The notes: generated by a model from the sequence alone, not told the origin. Counted from the first letter of the stretch, positions 1 to 5,001 are shown. The stretch: 5,119 nt of DNA from Candidatus Pacearchaeota archaeon (GCA_023142835.1 JAGLIS010000058.1:1-5119), one strand, 5' to 3'. Made by a program: numbers and translations.

Positions 1-133
1 CCTCCACAAGGACAAGATATGCAACCTACACCTATGGATTCACCAGAGCAAATAGCTCAAGCACCTAATGTTCAAGAAATGCAACAATCTCAGACACCTG
101 AAATCTATCCTCCACAAGGACAAGATATGCAAC
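1..133 (+). repeat. In-frame 25-bp direct repeat, 108-bp period
   Basis: Bases 1-25 and 109-133 are identical and encode PPQGQDMQ twice. The 108-bp offset is exactly 36 codons, so the reading frame is kept. The first copy touches the window edge, so more copies may lie upstream. This is a coding repeat in a disordered region, a type that often varies in copy number between strains. Confidence 0.9.
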
Positions 134-522
134 AACCTCAAGACGACTACTATACCCAGACACCTCAAGCATATTCTCCACAAGATTACTATGCTCCCCA
201 AAACACGCTTGACACAGAAACAATATCCGAAATAGCAGAACAAGTAGCAATAGAAAAGCTCGACGAATTCAAAAAGAAAACAGGGGACTTAGTTTCTTTT
301 AAAACCTCAATCAAAACTCAAGTAACAGATATAGATGAAAGACTAAAAAGAATCGAAAATTCAATCGAAAAACTACAACAAGCCATCATTGGAAAAATTG
401 GAGAATTTGGTGAAAGCAACGCAATAATACATCAAGATCTTGATAACCTCCATGGCACCGTCGCAAAATTAATGAACCCTCTAATAGATAACTACAGAGA
501 ACTAAAAAAATTATCCAAATAA
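1..522 (+). CDS. Pro/Gln/Tyr-rich coiled-coil protein, 5'-truncated by the window edge
   Basis: The frame is open from base 1, so the true start lies to the left; the ATG at base 19 is internal to a repeat and is probably not the start. The visible 173 residues fall into two parts. Residues 1-69 are low-complexity and probably disordered, rich in Pro, Gln and Tyr, with the phrase PPQGQDMQ at 1-8 and again at 37-44, and QTP(E/Q)xY(P/S)PQ at 31 and 53. Residues 71-150 are charged and heptad-like (for example DERLKRIENSIEKLQQAI) and should form a long alpha-helical coiled coil, followed by KLMNPLIDNY and a basic tail. There is no membrane segment in the visible part. I do not recognise a named family. 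A coiled coil followed by an NP motif faintly recalls archaellum ArlC/D/E-type proteins, but this is a weak resemblance. A structural or scaffolding role is inference only. The gene ends with TAA and converges on the next gene, 26 nt away. Confidence 0.8.
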   Translation, partial: PPQGQDMQPTPMDSPEQIAQAPNVQEMQQSQTPEIYPPQGQDMQQPQDDYYTQTPQAYSPQDYYAPQNTLDTETISEIAEQVAIEKLDEFKKKTGDLVSFKTSIKTQVTDIDERLKRIENSIEKLQQAIIGKIGEFGESNAIIHQDLDNLHGTVAKLMNPLIDNYRELKKLSK

Positions 523-548
523 TTATCTAATAAAATTAATCTATCTTA

Positions 549-1037
549 TCACTTAACAACTGGAACAATCTTCCAAGCAACAACTCCTGCAACAAGCAAA
601 AGCAAAACCATTCCAAACCAATCACTATTAAACCACTCCCTGACCATTCCCCAATTAACAACCCAATTAAAAATATAAGAAGATGATATTATAAATAGTA
701 TAATAAGGCCTCCAAGAATTACCCAAGAGAACCAATTACCTTTAGCCAAAAATGCAAATGGTTCCTTCCCTGGCAAAAAACCCAGTAACGCAGTTATAAA
801 AAAGACTGTAACAATCCCTACAACAAACCACGCCGAAGTAAACTTCACAAACTCAACCAAAGAAGTCTGAACAATAAAAAATCCTGCCAAGATAAGTGAA
901 ATAAAAACCATAATCGCTTGATTATCTCCTAAAACTTTACTCTTAAACAAAAGTGCATACGCCACAATAAAGACTAACAAGAATGCAAATATTGGCATAA
1001 AATATCCAACTGCCGAAACCGATGCTTCAGTTACCAT
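549..1037 (-). CDS. Multi-spanning membrane protein, paralog 1 of the KSKxLG family
   Basis: A 162-residue hydrophobic protein with about five predicted membrane helices, near residues 11-31, 40-58, 67-88, 102-123 and 140-158. The first helix runs into the loop KSKVLGDN at 32-39, which is also found in the proteins at 2277 and 4144 (KSQVLGEN, KSKILGEG). All three have the same order: helix 1, K-S-x-x-L-G loop, helix 2, an amphipathic stretch, helix 3 ending in a Gly-Phe turn, then two more helices. There is no signal peptide or enzyme motif. The ATG at 1037 is chosen because a TATA box lies at -29 to -22, as expected for a leaderless mRNA. The stop is TGA. The function is unknown. I recall proteins of this type as common in DPANN archaea, but cannot verify that here. 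Confidence 0.82.
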   Translation of the reverse strand: MVTEASVSAVGYFMPIFAFLLVFIVAYALLFKSKVLGDNQAIMVFISLILAGFFIVQTSLVEFVKFTSAWFVVGIVTVFFITALLGFLPGKEPFAFLAKGNWFSWVILGGLIILFIISSSYIFNWVVNWGMVREWFNSDWFGMVLLLLVAGVVAWKIVPVVK

Positions 1038-1058
1038 GAATAATTCAATAAAAAATAG

Positions 1059-1066
1059 TTTAAATA
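1059..1066 (-). promoter_or_regulatory. TATA box of the membrane gene at 549-1037
   Basis: On the minus strand this reads TATTTAAA, occupying -29 to -22 relative to the ATG at 1037. That puts the transcription start at or next to the A of the ATG, so the mRNA is probably leaderless. The same 8-mer at the same offset precedes the PRC-barrel gene. Confidence 0.65.
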
Positions 1067-1105
1067 GTTTTGGACATAAAAGTCTATATTAGAATTTAGT
1101 CAAAC

Positions 1106-1126
1106 AAAAACGAACTAACCAAAAAA
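1106..1126 (-). terminator. Oligo-T terminator region after the uppS unit
   Basis: On the minus strand there are a run of six T (1121-1126) and a run of five T (1106-1110), just beyond the stop of the small frame at 1128. Archaeal RNA polymerase terminates at such U-tracts without needing a hairpin. They lie between the uppS unit and the next TATA box, which fits an end of transcription. Confidence 0.45.
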
Positions 1127-1127
1127 C

Positions 1128-1223
1128 TTAGAAATTATTATAGAAAATAGCAATCCAATTTGTTATTAAATAGATTATCGCTCCGATAACAGCAATTAAT
1201 ATTATTAGTTTCTATAATTTCAT
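1128..1223 (-). pseudogene. Tiny one-TM reading frame with ATGA overlap to uppS, interrupted by TAG
   Basis: The ATG (1223-1221) overlaps the uppS stop as ATGA, the classic coupling arrangement. The frame reads M-K-L, then TAG at codon 4, then KLIILIAVIGAIIYLI and a short tail TNWIAIFYNNF before TAA at 1128-1130. The 31-codon product would be a single hydrophobic helix. Its core resembles the last helix of the paralog at 4144 (LIILLVIGAMIVAVV), though hydrophobic helices converge easily. The TAG may be a nonsense mutation, making this a dead gene, or the frame may never have been translated. TAG is the stop of two genes in this window, which argues against recoding as an amino acid. No start codon lies between the TAG and the helix. 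Confidence 0.35.
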
Positions 1224-1927
1224 TTTCCAAATCTTCTTTCTCTTTTACCATAACCTCTTATAATATTTAAAAAATCTTTTTTAGTAAGTTCAGGAAAAAA
1301 TTTATTAGGTAAAAATATTAATTCACTATACACTGACTGCCAAGGTAAAAAACCACTTATTCTTTGCTCAGAAGTCCGAATAATCAAATCAACATCAGGA
1401 ATCCCTTTATTATACAAGTTTTCAGAAAAGGATTTTTCATTTATCTCTTTAATTTTTAGTTTTCCTTCCTTAACTAACTTAACAATTTTTTTAGTAGCGT
1501 CCACAATCTCTGCTCTACCACCATAAGCTATTGCAAAATTAAATTGGAAATTATTATAATTTTTAGTAGTATTCATTAATTTTTTAATTTCTTTCTGCAC
1601 ATTTTTTGGTAGTAAATGTATTCTCCCTATAAAATTAATCTTTACTTGATTTTTATGAATTTTTGGATTAGTAGCCATTTCTTTAAATTCTTTCTCAAAA
1701 AGATTCATTAAAAAATCAAACTCTTTTTTTGGTCTATTAAAATTTTCAAGAGAAAAGATATAAAATGTTACATTCTTAATACCTAACTCCATACACCAGT
1801 CCAAAATTTCTTTATATTTTTTAGTACCATACTTATATCCTTCCTGTGGTTTAAACATTAAACGTTTTGCAAATCTTCTATTACCATCTGGAATTATAGC
1901 TAAGTGTTTTGGAGTATTCATAATCAT
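1220..1927 (-). CDS. uppS: Cis-prenyltransferase (polyprenyl diphosphate synthase, UppS/DHDDS family)
   Basis: A 235-residue enzyme that adds isopentenyl diphosphate units in cis to an allylic primer, giving the polyprenyl (dolichol-type) diphosphate that becomes the lipid carrier for cell-surface glycans. All five family regions are visible: I, IIPDGNRRFAKR at 11-22 with the catalytic Asp14; II, TFYIFSLENFNRP at 54-66; III, IGRIHLLP at 100-107; IV, FNFAIAYGGRAEI at 129-141; V, PDVDLIIRTSEQRISGFLPW at 177-196, followed by SVYSEL. The C-terminus ends in RERRFGK. The length is normal and no key residue is missing, so it looks functional. The DGNRR form is typical of archaeal enzymes. The start is ATG 1927; ATG 1921, two codons later, is equally possible. 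There is no Shine-Dalgarno sequence. It lies 15 nt downstream of the glycosyltransferase remnant, suggesting co-transcription, although an AT-rich stretch at 1949-1956 could be its own weak TATA box. Lys codons are mostly AAA, unlike the membrane genes around it. Confidence 0.95.
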   Translation of the reverse strand: MIMNTPKHLAIIPDGNRRFAKRLMFKPQEGYKYGTKKYKEILDWCMELGIKNVTFYIFSLENFNRPKKEFDFLMNLFEKEFKEMATNPKIHKNQVKINFIGRIHLLPKNVQKEIKKLMNTTKNYNNFQFNFAIAYGGRAEIVDATKKIVKLVKEGKLKIKEINEKSFSENLYNKGIPDVDLIIRTSEQRISGFLPWQSVYSELIFLPNKFFPELTKKDFLNIIRGYGKRERRFGK

Positions 1928-1942
1928 TTTTGTTTATACATT

Positions 1943-2077
1943 TTATTTATTATTTATTCCCTGTTCAAAATGATTAGCTAAGAGTATAGAATAAATCGGC
2001 TTTTTTAATGTCACTGCCTCGCTTCGAGTAGCATAACCCGTGCCTTCACCATCTACTGTATAAAAAATTACTGCCAT
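1943..2077 (-). pseudogene. Internally deleted remnant of a GT-B glycosyltransferase (MJ1255/COG1819-like)
   Basis: A 44-codon frame from ATG 2077 to TAA 1943-1945. The first half, AVIFYTVDGEGTGYATRSEA (residues 2-21), matches the N-terminal glycine-rich loop of archaeal GT-B glycosyltransferases, which typically start like 'I-Y-x-V-x-G-E-G-x-G-H-A-T-R-S'. The second half, LKKPIYSILLANHFEQGINN (24-43), looks like the C-terminal nucleotide-sugar site of the same enzymes, usually 'L-x-K-P-x-L-x-x-P-x-x-x-x-F-E-Q-x-x-N-A'. The intact enzyme has over 300 residues, so nearly all the middle and the extreme C-terminus are missing. The parts are joined in frame near SEAV, which fits deletion between short similar sequences (inference). 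It is 15 nt upstream of uppS, sensible because such enzymes often act on lipid-linked or surface sugars. It is unlikely to have transferase activity; a new small-protein role cannot be excluded. Confidence 0.6.
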
Positions 2078-2098
2078 ATTATTTACTATTATTAGTTC

Positions 2099-2132
2099 AT
2101 ATTTTTATTAAAATACTCAAAAAGTATTTAAG
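2099..2132 (-). promoter_or_regulatory. Candidate promoter for the glycosyltransferase remnant and uppS
   Basis: CTTAAATA on the minus strand (2132-2125) is a good archaeal TATA match and would give a leader of roughly 25 nt before ATG 2077. A poorer AT-rich element, AAAAATAT (2106-2099), sits at -29 to -22 from that ATG, where the leaderless genes of this window have theirs. The better TATA overlaps the right arm of the inverted repeat at 2111-2129, so a bound regulator is conceivable. The promoter may persist because it still serves uppS. Confidence 0.4.
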
Positions 2133-2236
2133 CCTTCCCCCCATCCCTTTTCTTTCCAGACAATCAAGAACCGCATAAATTCTCCTCTAACAAACACTTC
2201 AAAATAGCCTTAATTTTCTACCTTAAAATTCTAAAC

Positions 2237-2246
2237 AATACAAAAA
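2237..2246 (-). terminator. Oligo-T terminator after the membrane gene at 2277
   Basis: On the minus strand this reads TTTTTGTATT, about 30 nt past the stop codon. The same ten bases occur about 20 nt past the stop of the paralog at 4144, which supports a real termination signal over chance. Confidence 0.4.
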
Positions 2247-2276
2247 TTGATGACTCGGTTACCCATATTAACCTCA

Positions 2277-2831
2277 CTAGCCCGCTACCGCTTTCGCCCT
2301 TTTAGCCAGCTTCTCAGCCTCCCTTTCATTCCTCACAGCCTCACTAGGACGGCTAATAAGAACTATCAAAGTTACCAAAACTGCTAAGACAATTATTGCC
2401 CAAATATTCTCACCAAACCATCCTCCAAAACCATAATGACTACCCCATTGATCCCATTCACTAAGTGACCAAATAACAACACCAACACCTACAGTCCATC
2501 CAATCCAAGAACCTTCGCCAAGAAGATTACCTTTAGGAAAGAAAAACCCAATCATAATTATCAAAACCAAAAATATTGATATCCCAATACCAAACCGAGG
2601 AAATATAACTGCAAAGAATTCCGAGACGAAATCAAATTGCAAAGCAAGCAAACCTATCGACGCAGCAACAATAGACATAATAGACTTATTCTCTCCAAGA
2701 ACTTGAGACTTTTCAAGAATAGCAAATATAACAGCAAACAACAACAAAAAAGGAATCATATATGAGAACACACCCAAATCATTCCAAATATTCAAAACAT
2801 CCGTAATCGTCGTAACCATCCCCGTAATCAT
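2277..2831 (-). CDS. Multi-spanning membrane protein, paralog 2 of the KSKxLG family
   Basis: The product has 184 residues from ATG 2831. A TTG two codons earlier (2837) is possible, but the TATA box lies at -29 to -22 from ATG 2831, so I prefer the ATG. Hydrophobic helices lie near 22-40, 49-65, 81-98, 110-126 and 143-160. Helix 1 (PFLLLFAVIFAILE, 27-40) leads into KSQVLGEN at 41-48, aligning well with paralog 3 (PFLLVFVVVFAILQ then KSKILGEG) and more loosely with paralog 1. After helix 5 there is a charged tail of about 24 residues (RPSEAVRNEREAEKLAKRAK), helical and probably cytoplasmic, longer than in the other two copies. The loop between helices 4 and 5 is rich in Trp and Gly. The stop is TAG. 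The function is unknown and there are no catalytic motifs; roles in membrane organisation, secretion or surface attachment would be guesses. Confidence 0.83.
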   Translation of the reverse strand: MITGMVTTITDVLNIWNDLGVFSYMIPFLLLFAVIFAILEKSQVLGENKSIMSIVAASIGLLALQFDFVSEFFAVIFPRFGIGISIFLVLIIMIGFFFPKGNLLGEGSWIGWTVGVGVVIWSLSEWDQWGSHYGFGGWFGENIWAIIVLAVLVTLIVLISRPSEAVRNEREAEKLAKRAKAVAG

Positions 2832-2852
2832 AACCAATTAAGAAAAATCTCA

Positions 2853-2860
2853 TTTATATA
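2853..2860 (-). promoter_or_regulatory. TATA box of the membrane gene at 2277-2831
   Basis: TATATAAA on the minus strand at -29 to -22 from ATG 2831, preceded by a purine-rich AAAAG that could act as the TFB recognition element. It predicts a leaderless transcript and decides the start codon in favour of ATG 2831 over TTG 2837. Confidence 0.7.
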
Positions 2861-2987
2861 TCTTTTGAAAAATTCCTGTTTTTCAATTGAGGGTGAAACG
2901 ACCTCTTGAAAACCTACTGTCAAATAAACGTCAGCTCAAAAATTTATAATCTATTTAACAACATTTCTCTTTAACATAAAGCTATTG

Positions 2988-2995
2988 GAAATAAA
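2988..2995 (-). terminator. T-rich tract after the 325-residue gene
   Basis: TTTTATTT on the minus strand begins a few bases after the TAG stop of the gene at 2998. It is a plausible but weak archaeal oligo-U terminator. Confidence 0.3.
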
Positions 2996-2997
2996 AC

Positions 2998-3975
2998 CTA
3001 TTTTTTATTTGTAGGACCTTTGTCCCTAATCAAAACAATTTTACCCCAAGAATTAGAGTTATTCAAATTGTGCCTCTTCAGATTTAAGTGTAAGCCTCCA
3101 TCCATTTTCAACACAGAAAGACCAAAATCATTTATATAAAAAATCCTATTACGATCTCCTAATGGTTTAGGCAAACCTGTTGTTTTATCAATTCTTGCTG
3201 ATTGTAATTGTTTAGGCAAACCTGTTGTTTTATCAACATCATTACTTGAAAAATATCCATAATTTTCTTCAAAAGGAGGTAATTCAAATAATTCAGATTC
3301 ATCCCTTAATTTAAATACCAATCCATATTTAGCATTTTTATCTTTTTCGAGTTCAAGACATTTTAAAGGAATCATCAAATCTATTTTTTGATTAGGTTTC
3401 ACTAATTTTACTTGATTCATTAAAATTTCTGTAAGGTATGAATTGTGATCTTCAAGATTTTCTAAAACATAATTAATCTCATCAGGTTTCACATCTAAAT
3501 TGTATATTAAATTCATGTGATAAGCACTATTCATTTTTCCATTTTTTATAGGATCTTTTTCCAACTTCATTTCATTATGGAACTCTATAAATCCTTCTTC
3601 TAATTTTTTTTGTTTATCTGTTCTTGTTTCTAGATAATCTTGCTCCTTTAAACCAATTGCAGTCTCTACATAAGTTCTTTCAAAATTCATTTCTCTTGAT
3701 TTTAATATTCTTTCTAAATCTGCTTGTGTAGCTGTTCTTATTCCTAAATTATTCTTTCTTAAAACTTTATTAACCGCGACAACATAATAAGGATTTGAGC
3801 CCTCAACAAAGCCTGTTTTAGGATTATAGTTAATCTTGTTTATAACATCATATTTTCCATAAATCCTTTGGACTTCTTTATTAACTTCTTCCCCAAAAGG
3901 TCCTCCTAAAAAACTTGGGGGTTGGACTGCTCTTGCATCAAATCCTTGAAGGGGTTTATATTCTTCTTTTGACAT
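2998..3975 (-). CDS. Uncharacterised 325-residue soluble protein with a 15-residue tandem repeat
   Basis: No signal peptide or membrane helix, so probably cytoplasmic. Residues 55-110 (GFVEGSNPYYVVAVNKVLRK, then GIRTATQADLERILKSR) look like a compact alpha/beta segment. Residues 111-190 are mainly charged helix. Residues 198-230 (DLMIPLKCLELEKDKN, then YGLVFKLRDESELFE) look like beta strands. A duplicated DKTTGLPK follows at 248-255 and 263-270, and the C-terminus has a run of short strands (IFYINDFGLSVLKMDGGLHL, 278-297). I recall similar proteins, ending in 'K-G-N-R-T-L-Y-T-R-x-x-G-L-S-R-L' and short repeating strands, in Pacearchaeota/Woesearchaeota genomes, but with no known function; this is memory, not a search. 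ATG 3975 fits a TATA box about 8 nt too far upstream for a leaderless start, giving a very short leader. The stop is TAG. Lys codons are nearly all AAA, unlike the membrane genes on each side, so it may have a different history. No catalytic motif is recognisable. Confidence 0.82.
   Translation of the reverse strand: MSKEEYKPLQGFDARAVQPPSFLGGPFGEEVNKEVQRIYGKYDVINKINYNPKTGFVEGSNPYYVVAVNKVLRKNNLGIRTATQADLERILKSREMNFERTYVETAIGLKEQDYLETRTDKQKKLEEGFIEFHNEMKLEKDPIKNGKMNSAYHMNLIYNLDVKPDEINYVLENLEDHNSYLTEILMNQVKLVKPNQKIDLMIPLKCLELEKDKNAKYGLVFKLRDESELFELPPFEENYGYFSSNDVDKTTGLPKQLQSARIDKTTGLPKPLGDRNRIFYINDFGLSVLKMDGGLHLNLKRHNLNNSNSWGKIVLIRDKGPTNKK
3165..3236 (-). repeat. Tandem 45-bp coding duplication with a 27-bp exact core
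   Basis: Bases 3165-3191 and 3210-3236 are identical, 45 bp (15 codons) apart, inside the 325-residue gene. The shared bases encode IDKTTGLPK or VDKTTGLPK. Exact identity of the core beside diverged linkers (QLQSAR against PLGDRN) suggests a fairly recent duplication or conversion, or selection on the DKTTGLPK turn. Confidence 0.9.
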
Positions 3976-4004
3976 TTTTATTTTCCTTTTAAAACAGATT
4001 CGAC

Positions 4005-4012
4005 TTTTTAAA
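4005..4012 (-). promoter_or_regulatory. TATA box of the 325-residue gene
   Basis: TTTAAAAA on the minus strand, preceded by AAAAG. Its centre is about 33 nt before ATG 3975, predicting a leader of some 8 nt. A faint AAGG lies about 10 nt before the ATG, but with such a leader it would not be transcribed. Confidence 0.5.
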
Positions 4013-4114
4013 CTTTTATTTTTGTTATTATTTAGAAATTAATACACTTTTATTTTTGACTAGAATAGTTAACTTTAATTTAATGACTCATGAAAATCTT
4101 TAATTTAAATTAAG

Positions 4115-4124
4115 AATACAAAAA
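4115..4124 (-). terminator. Oligo-T terminator after the membrane gene at 4144
   Basis: TTTTTGTATT on the minus strand, about 20 nt past the TAA stop. It is identical to the decamer past the stop of paralog 2 (2237-2246). No stable hairpin precedes it, as is usual in archaea. Confidence 0.45.
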
Positions 4125-4143
4125 CCTCTTGAAACTAACTACC

Positions 4144-4638
4144 TTATTCTCCTTCCTTCTTTTTCTTCCCACTAACAACTGCAACAATCATCGCCCCGAT
4201 AACTAATAAAATAATAAGAACATTCATCCAAACATCTCCACTACCTGGACTAGAAAACCAACCCATAATTATATCTCCCAAACCAGTAACATACAACACA
4301 ACTCCTAAAGTAAATAATCCTGCCAAAATCCCAAATGTATTTTTCATCCAAGCAGGAGTTTTATCACCAGACAAATCGCCTGCAACAAATCCGTACAAAA
4401 TAAGAAATACCAAAATCACCGCAACACCCACAGCCATCCAAGGCATCAAGCCAACAATAATTTCCCTAGGTTGTTCAACACCAATTAAAATTAAACCTAT
4501 AACCATTGCAACCATCGAATCAATCTGTGCCTTACCTTCTCCAAGAATCTTCGACTTCTGTAAAATCGCAAACACCACAACAAAAACTAATAGGAAAGGT
4601 AAAAGCACATCAGTAAAAAATGGATTATCAAATATCAT
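4144..4638 (-). CDS. Multi-spanning membrane protein, paralog 3 of the KSKxLG family
   Basis: A 164-residue protein with hydrophobic helices near 10-27, 38-54, 66-86, 100-119 and 136-156 and a short basic tail, SGKKKKEGE. PFLLVFVVVFAILQ at 14-27 followed by KSKILGEG at 28-35 is the clearest version of the family signature. The third helix (VGVAVILVFLILYGFVAG, 70-87) ends in the same Gly-Phe turn as the other copies (IGFFF, LGFLP). The positive-inside rule with five helices places the Lys-rich tail in the cytoplasm and the short N-terminus outside. ATG 4638 is supported by a TATA box about 25-27 nt upstream. The stop is TAA. The PRC-barrel gene is 48 nt upstream on the same strand, but the separate TATA box argues for its own transcript. 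Lys is mostly AAG, as in paralog 1. The function is unknown. Confidence 0.83.
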   Translation of the reverse strand: MIFDNPFFTDVLLPFLLVFVVVFAILQKSKILGEGKAQIDSMVAMVIGLILIGVEQPREIIVGLMPWMAVGVAVILVFLILYGFVAGDLSGDKTPAWMKNTFGILAGLFTLGVVLYVTGLGDIIMGWFSSPGSGDVWMNVLIILLVIGAMIVAVVSGKKKKEGE

Positions 4639-4659
4639 CCTATCAACAATCTAAAAACC

Positions 4660-4669
4660 TATTTAAATT
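4660..4669 (-). promoter_or_regulatory. TATA box of the membrane gene at 4144-4638
   Basis: AATTTAAATA on the minus strand, centred about 26 nt before ATG 4638 and lying in the 48-nt gap after the PRC-barrel gene. It predicts a leaderless mRNA and independent transcription. Confidence 0.6.
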
Positions 4670-4686
4670 TAACTAAAATTCGTACC

Positions 4687-4980
4687 TTAAATCAATTCGT
4701 CTTCTTCCAAAGGCAAATCTTCTTCCCCTGTTTGAATAGGAACTGCATTCTTATTGATTATCAAGATATCTCCAATTGCCTTGATAAACTGATGAGGCAC
4801 AATAATTCCTCGAGCACCGCCAATAATCTCAATCATTCCTGAATCTCTCGCAACAACAATTCTCCAACCATCAATCTTATTATCCACTAAATTAACCTCT
4901 TCAACAGCTCCAAATAAATCCCCAGAATCCGTATAGACTCTACGACCAACAACCTCACTTAATCTTTTTATCCTCAACAT
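4687..4980 (-). CDS. Stand-alone PRC-barrel domain protein
   Basis: A 97-residue protein, mostly a single PRC barrel: LSEVVGRRVYTDSGDLFGAV at 7-26 is the characteristic first strands and turn, followed by EEVNLVDNKIDGWRIVV (27-43) and the closing strands IIVPHQFIKAIGDILIIN (59-76). The last 15 or so residues are acidic (EEDLPLEEDELI) and probably a flexible tail. PRC barrels are small beta-barrel adaptor domains found in RNA maturation factors, photosynthetic reaction centre H subunits and many archaeal single-domain proteins. In haloarchaea, small PRC-barrel proteins (CdpB1/CdpB2) link FtsZ-based division components. Whether this protein acts in division is inference from family membership only. 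There is no membrane segment, so it is cytoplasmic. ATG 4980 is fixed by a TATA box at -29 to -22. The stop is TAA. The downstream neighbour is membrane paralog 3. Confidence 0.88.
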   Translation of the reverse strand: MLRIKRLSEVVGRRVYTDSGDLFGAVEEVNLVDNKIDGWRIVVARDSGMIEIIGGARGIIVPHQFIKAIGDILIINKNAVPIQTGEEDLPLEEDELI

Positions 4981-5001
4981 AAACTAACCAAAAACTTTTC
5001 A

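Larger units (their letters stand above)
2078..2276. other. Gene-free interval, 199 nt
   Basis: No reading frame of convincing length on either strand. It holds the putative terminator of the upstream membrane gene (2237-2246), a TATA-like element (2125-2132), a 7-bp inverted repeat with a 5-nt loop (AAATACT 2111-2117, AGTATTT 2123-2129) and a 19-codon minus-strand frame (2117-2176) with a good Shine-Dalgarno. It may include degraded sequence from the same event that shortened the glycosyltransferase. Confidence 0.5.

Noticed and set aside
40..250. Two overlapping minus-strand frames of 67 and 61 residues
   Set aside because: They lie antisense to the repetitive Pro/Gln-rich coding region; their Leu/Cys/Arg-rich translations are the expected mirror of CAA/CCT codons, and neither has a promoter.
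1170..1190. Hairpin TTATCG-CTC-CGATAA near the small TM frame, as a terminator
   Set aside because: The stem is only 6 bp, it is not followed directly by a T-tract in either direction, and it is explained by the repeated GATA-type codons; the oligo-T runs at 1106-1126 are better candidates.
1212..1214. TAG codon as pyrrolysine
   Set aside because: Two genes in the same window use TAG as their natural stop and no pyl genes are visible, so readthrough is not supported.
2245..2275. TTGATGAC as a C box of a C/D guide RNA
   Set aside because: No matching CUGA D or D' box lies at a suitable distance and the first base does not fit the RUGAUGA consensus.
3165..3236. Short repeats as a CRISPR array
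   Set aside because: There are only two copies, inside an open reading frame and at a multiple of three bases, so they are a coding duplication.
4100..4113. 14-bp perfect palindrome TTAATTTAAATTAA as an operator
   Set aside because: It is made only of A and T in a very AT-rich gap and sits over 100 nt from the next start codon, so chance is a sufficient explanation.
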